DNA of 7,648 bases, from contig CALYSG010000087.1 in the NCBI GenBank assembly GCA_945485605.1, positions 1 to 7,648 on the forward strand, in the 5' to 3' direction. Within the stretch, counting starts at the first letter, position 1. Each line of letters starts with the position of its first letter. Made by a program: the position numbers and the translations under genes. The notes beneath the pieces were generated by a model, which was given only the letters and a program-made list of their open reading frames with translations, was not told the origin of the DNA and ran no database searches. Source of the stretch: an uncultured Clostridia bacterium (GTDB lineage Bacteria; Bacillota; Clostridia; Oscillospirales; CAG-272). This document shows, in pieces, positions 5,380 through 7,648 of this stretch.

Positions 5380-5640
5380 TTATCCGATATTATCGCGGCA
5401 GACGCGCTTCAAGTCCTCGGCTGCGCTCTCCTCGTCCTTCCCGCTGACTGAAAACTCAAGCACGTCGCCGTGGCGCGCGCCGAGCCCCATCACCGCAATA
5501 AGCCGCTTCCCGTCTGCGACACTGCCGTTTTTTCTTATCGTGACCTCCGATGCATACCTTTTAGCGCACGTCACGATCGCTCCCGCCGGGCGCGCGTGAA
5601 CTCCGTTCACATCCCCGACCGTAAATGAAAAGTTTATCAT
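5380..5640 (-). CDS. ptsH: HPr phosphocarrier lacking the regulatory Ser46
   Basis: HPr is the small shuttle that carries phosphate from Enzyme I to IIA proteins. This 86-residue protein aligns without gaps to Bacillus HPr through residue 54. The active His15 is present in NGVHARPAG (12-20), followed by Arg17 and Pro18. At position 46, where HPr kinase/phosphorylase modifies a serine in almost all Gram-positive HPr proteins, this one has arginine (CGG, 5505-5503), in GKRLIAVMGLGA (44-55). It should therefore work in transport but not form HPr-Ser-P, the usual CcpA co-repressor. It is the first gene of the operon; AAAGG sits about 11 bases before the ATG. It is not a Crh protein, since Crh keeps Ser46 and loses His15, the opposite pattern. 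Confidence 0.93.
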   Translation of the reverse strand: MINFSFTVGDVNGVHARPAGAIVTCAKRYASEVTIRKNGSVADGKRLIAVMGLGARHGDVLEFSVSGKDEESAAEDLKRVCRDNIG

Positions 5641-5795
5641 ATCAGTTTTTACCTTTCGTCGGCGGGAACTTCACTTGCCCCGCCCGCTGTATTATATTTT
5701 TCCGGCAAAAGACGCCCGTATATTCATAAAGTGCAAAAAAATTACCGCGGTGTGCTTTTCTTCGTACAATTGACCGTATATGAGTCTTTTTTCCC

Positions 5796-5824
5796 TTGAC
5801 AAACAGGCGAAAATGTTGTATAAT
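5796..5824 (+). promoter_or_regulatory. Consensus sigma-A promoter of rny
   Basis: TTGACA (5796-5801), a 17-base spacer and TATAAT (5819-5824) match the vegetative consensus exactly. The predicted start is near 5831, giving a 5' untranslated region of about 73 bases before the RNase Y start codon. The promoter lies in the 263-base region shared with the divergent pts operon, for which I could not identify an equally clear promoter. Confidence 0.9.
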
Positions 5825-5831
5825 GACTTGA

Positions 5832-5870
5832 TAGTATTTATGATGCGTGATTTTACCGTCACGGATACTA
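5832..5870 (+). promoter_or_regulatory. Hairpin at the 5' end of the rny transcript
   Basis: TAGTAT (5832-5837) pairs with ATACTA (5865-5870), enclosing a second stem CGTGA/TCACG (5846-5850 with 5859-5863) separated by an uneven internal loop. The outer stem begins almost exactly at the predicted transcription start, so the mRNA would have little or no free 5' end. A 5'-terminal stem often protects mRNA from decay; feedback control by RNase Y is possible but unproven. Confidence 0.45.
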
Positions 5871-5903
5871 ATTAATTGAAAAAAAAAGAAAAGGAGGTGC
5901 TGA

Positions 5904-7457
5904 ATGCCACCCGTATATGCTGTTATTATCGGCATTGTCGCTCTTCTTATCGGCGGTGTGATCGGAGTTTTCTCCGGGATCGCATACCGTAAAAAGGTAT
6001 CCGAAAAAGAGATCGGGTCTGCCGAGGAACAGGCGAAGAAGATCGTTTCCGACGGCGAAAAGCAGGTCGAGACTATGAAAAAAGAAGCTCTGCTCGAAGC
6101 AAAGGAAGAGATACTCCGCCAGCGCAACGACGCCGACCGTGAGATCAAGGATCGCCGCGGCGAGGTCGCCAGAATGGAACGCCGTCTCTCTCAGAAGGAA
6201 GAAAGCCTTGACAAAAAGACCGAACAGCTTGAAGCAAAGGCAGAACAGCTCGAAAGAAGCATCAAGGATAACGAGCTTGCAAAAGCCGAGATCGAAAAGG
6301 TGCTGAAGCAGCATCTGAAAACGCTTGAGGAGATCTCCTCAATAAGCGTCGAGGAAGCGAAGGATCAGCTCTTTAAGCGTGTCGAATCAGAGACGAAGTA
6401 CGAGCTTGCCCAGCGCATGGTTGAGCTTGAGGAGCAGTTCAAGGAAGAGGCTGACGCAAAGGCGAGAAACATCATAGCTCTCGCGATCCAGCGCTCCGCC
6501 GCCGATCAGGTCGTCGAATCCACCATCTCGGTCGTAAACCTTCCGAGTGAGGAGATGAAGGGCAGGATCATCGGAAGAGAGGGCCGAAACATTCAGAAGC
6601 TTGAAACACTCACCGGCGTTGAGCTTATAATCGACGATACCCCCGAGGCCATCACTCTTTCGGGCTTTGATCCCGTAAGGCGTGAGGTCGCTCGTATCGC
6701 TCTCGAAAAGCTCATCTCGGACGGTCGTATCCATCCCGCAAGGATCGAGGAAACGGTCGACAAAGCGACCCACGAGGTCGATGCCGCAATCAAACAGGCG
6801 GGTGAACGCGCAACCTTTGAGGTAGGCGTTCACGGAATCAACTCAGAGCTCGTAAAACTGCTCGGAAGACTGCGTTACAGACAGAGCTACGGTCAGAATG
6901 TGCTCCAGCATTCGGTCGAGGTCGCATTCCTCGCCGGTATCATGGCTGATGAGCTCGGTGTCGACAGTACTCTTGCCCGACGCGCCGGACTTCTCCATGA
7001 CATCGGTAAGGCATTCCCGCACGACGTCGAGGGCTCTCACGTCGAAATAGGCGTGAACGCCGCGAAAAAGTACAAGGAAAGCCGTGAGGTCATCCACGCC
7101 ATCGAAGCTCACCACAACGACGTAGAGCCCAAGACGATCGTCGCCGTGCTCGTTCAGGCTGCCGACGCTATCTCGGCGGCAAGACCCGGCGCGCGCCGCG
7201 AGGATCTTGAAAACTACATCAAGCGCCTTGAAAAGCTCGAAGAGATCGCTCTCGGCTTTGAAGGTGTCGAAAAGGCTTATGCCATTCAGGCAGGTCGCGA
7301 GATCCGCGTAATGGTCAAGCCCGAGTCGGTTAACGACGAATCTATGAAGGTCATCGCACGTGAAATGGCTCAGAAGATCAAAAACGAGGTCAAGTACCCC
7401 GGTCAGATCAAGATCAATGTCATAAGGGAAAGCCGTGCCGTTGACTACGCAAAATAA
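5904..7457 (+). CDS. rny: Ribonuclease Y
   Basis: RNase Y is the membrane-anchored endoribonuclease that begins mRNA decay in many Gram-positive bacteria. The 517 residues match the ~520 of the Bacillus enzyme. Residues 1-28 form a single membrane anchor (AVIIGIVALLIGGVIGVFSG); ~30-190 are a long charged coiled coil rich in Glu, Lys and Gln; ~208-280 are the KH RNA-binding domain with the GREG loop (224-227) in GRIIGREGRNIQKLETLTG; ~330-430 are the HD hydrolase domain with His336, the metal-binding pair His365-Asp366 in GLLHDIGKA, His403-His404 in EAHHNDVEP, and Asp421 in AADAISAARPGARRE. The C-terminal end RAVDYAK fits the family. The start has AAGGAGGT (5891-5898) at ideal distance. It is transcribed alone from its own promoter and ends at the hairpin near 7559. 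Confidence 0.98.
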   Translation: MPPVYAVIIGIVALLIGGVIGVFSGIAYRKKVSEKEIGSAEEQAKKIVSDGEKQVETMKKEALLEAKEEILRQRNDADREIKDRRGEVARMERRLSQKEESLDKKTEQLEAKAEQLERSIKDNELAKAEIEKVLKQHLKTLEEISSISVEEAKDQLFKRVESETKYELAQRMVELEEQFKEEADAKARNIIALAIQRSAADQVVESTISVVNLPSEEMKGRIIGREGRNIQKLETLTGVELIIDDTPEAITLSGFDPVRREVARIALEKLISDGRIHPARIEETVDKATHEVDAAIKQAGERATFEVGVHGINSELVKLLGRLRYRQSYGQNVLQHSVEVAFLAGIMADELGVDSTLARRAGLLHDIGKAFPHDVEGSHVEIGVNAAKKYKESREVIHAIEAHHNDVEPKTIVAVLVQAADAISAARPGARREDLENYIKRLEKLEEIALGFEGVEKAYAIQAGREIRVMVKPESVNDESMKVIAREMAQKIKNEVKYPGQIKINVIRESRAVDYAK

Positions 7458-7558
7458 TTTTCCCTGCTCCGGTATCACAAGGCTCGTCTGACGACGGTAT
7501 GATATAAATAAAATAAAGCTGAATTGATATCATCCGCGGTTATGCCGCGTTGTGTATA

Positions 7559-7609
7559 AGAGGATCCCCGACAGAGCACTGTAAGCTCTGTCGGGGATCC
7601 TCTGTTTTT
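7559..7609 (+). terminator. Intrinsic terminator of rny with a 19-bp perfect stem
   Basis: AGAGGATCCCCGACAGAGC (7559-7577) pairs perfectly with its reverse complement at 7585-7603 around a seven-base loop, followed by G and T5 on the plus strand. It is 101 bases after the rny stop. A smaller hairpin, CGCGG/CCGCG (7535-7539 with 7545-7549), precedes it. Read leftward there is no good T run, so it mainly serves rny, although the stem itself would also form in a convergent transcript. Confidence 0.93.
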
Positions 7610-7612
7610 ATG

Positions 7613-7648
7613 TTATATTTCATTTGCCTCATCGGTCAGAAGCCTTGC
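7613..7648 (-). CDS. Possible C-terminal end of a convergent gene, cut by the window edge
   Basis: The minus strand is open from the window edge through eleven codons ending LLTDEANEI and then TAA at 7615-7613, immediately before the long terminator hairpin. The polar, acidic ending and the position next to a terminator fit the tail of a convergent gene. The stretch is too short to name or to prove coding, and could be chance. Confidence 0.3.
   Translation of the reverse strand, partial: ARLLTDEANEI

Noticed and set aside
5691..5696. Minus-strand TATAAT as promoter of the pts operon
   Set aside because: The -10 is perfect but no -35-like hexamer lies 16-19 bases upstream and there is no TGn extension. 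It may still be used with an activator, but the sequence does not support it alone. I also saw no clear cre site.
5642..6314. Minus-strand open frames across the rny start
   Set aside because: They are antisense shadows of the coiled-coil region, rich in Phe, Leu and Ser from the complement of Glu/Lys codons, without ribosome sites.
1..7648. CRISPR arrays, tRNA or rRNA genes, integrase or attachment sites
   Set aside because: No regularly spaced direct repeats, no tRNA cloverleaf with a TTCRA arm and no rRNA-like sequence were seen. The only repeat pair of note is the inverted one at 1109-1318.

Overview
The window looks like chromosomal DNA of an anaerobic, low-to-mid-GC Gram-positive bacterium, most likely a gut-type clostridium (Firmicutes/Bacillota, class Clostridia). 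Reasons: an RNase Y gene with a strong AGGAGGT ribosome site, two consensus sigma-A promoters with 17-base spacers, many U-tailed intrinsic terminators, a sugar phosphotransferase (PTS) operon and a clostridial-style orphan prepilin. The lineage call is inference; no rRNA or other marker is present.

Layout, left to right. Positions 1-362 hold no supportable gene, only several hairpins. Positions 363-1048 hold a leftward prepilin-like gene and its terminator. Positions 1049-1370 are a non-coding block: a 28-base inverted repeat (1109-1136 and 1291-1318) encloses an intrinsic terminator and a perfect sigma-A promoter that points right, away from the prepilin gene and straight into another terminator. 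Positions 1371-5640 are a leftward operon read ptsH, ptsI, crr, ptsG (HPr, Enzyme I, IIA, IIBC), which encodes the whole phosphate relay from PEP to a glucose-type sugar in one transcription unit. Between crr and ptsG lies a 148-base leader able to fold as a three-way junction, followed by a hairpin between the only good ribosome site and the ptsG start. Positions 5641-5903 are a divergent intergenic region carrying the promoter of rny (5904-7457, RNase Y, rightward). rny ends at a 19-bp perfect terminator hairpin (7559-7609), and the last 36 bases may be the end of a convergent gene.

How it works together: HPr is phosphorylated by Enzyme I from PEP, passes phosphate to the separate IIA protein, and IIA passes it to the cysteine of the IIB domain of PtsG, which imports and phosphorylates the sugar. 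This HPr has His15 but has arginine where the regulatory Ser46 should be, so it should not be a substrate for HPr kinase. RNase Y is a separate housekeeping function that starts mRNA decay at the membrane.

The most interesting point is the 1109-1318 segment. It has the architecture of an invertible promoter (phase-variation switch): flipping it would aim the perfect promoter at the prepilin gene. As assembled here the switch would be in the OFF orientation. This is a hypothesis from sequence architecture alone; no recombinase gene is in the window.
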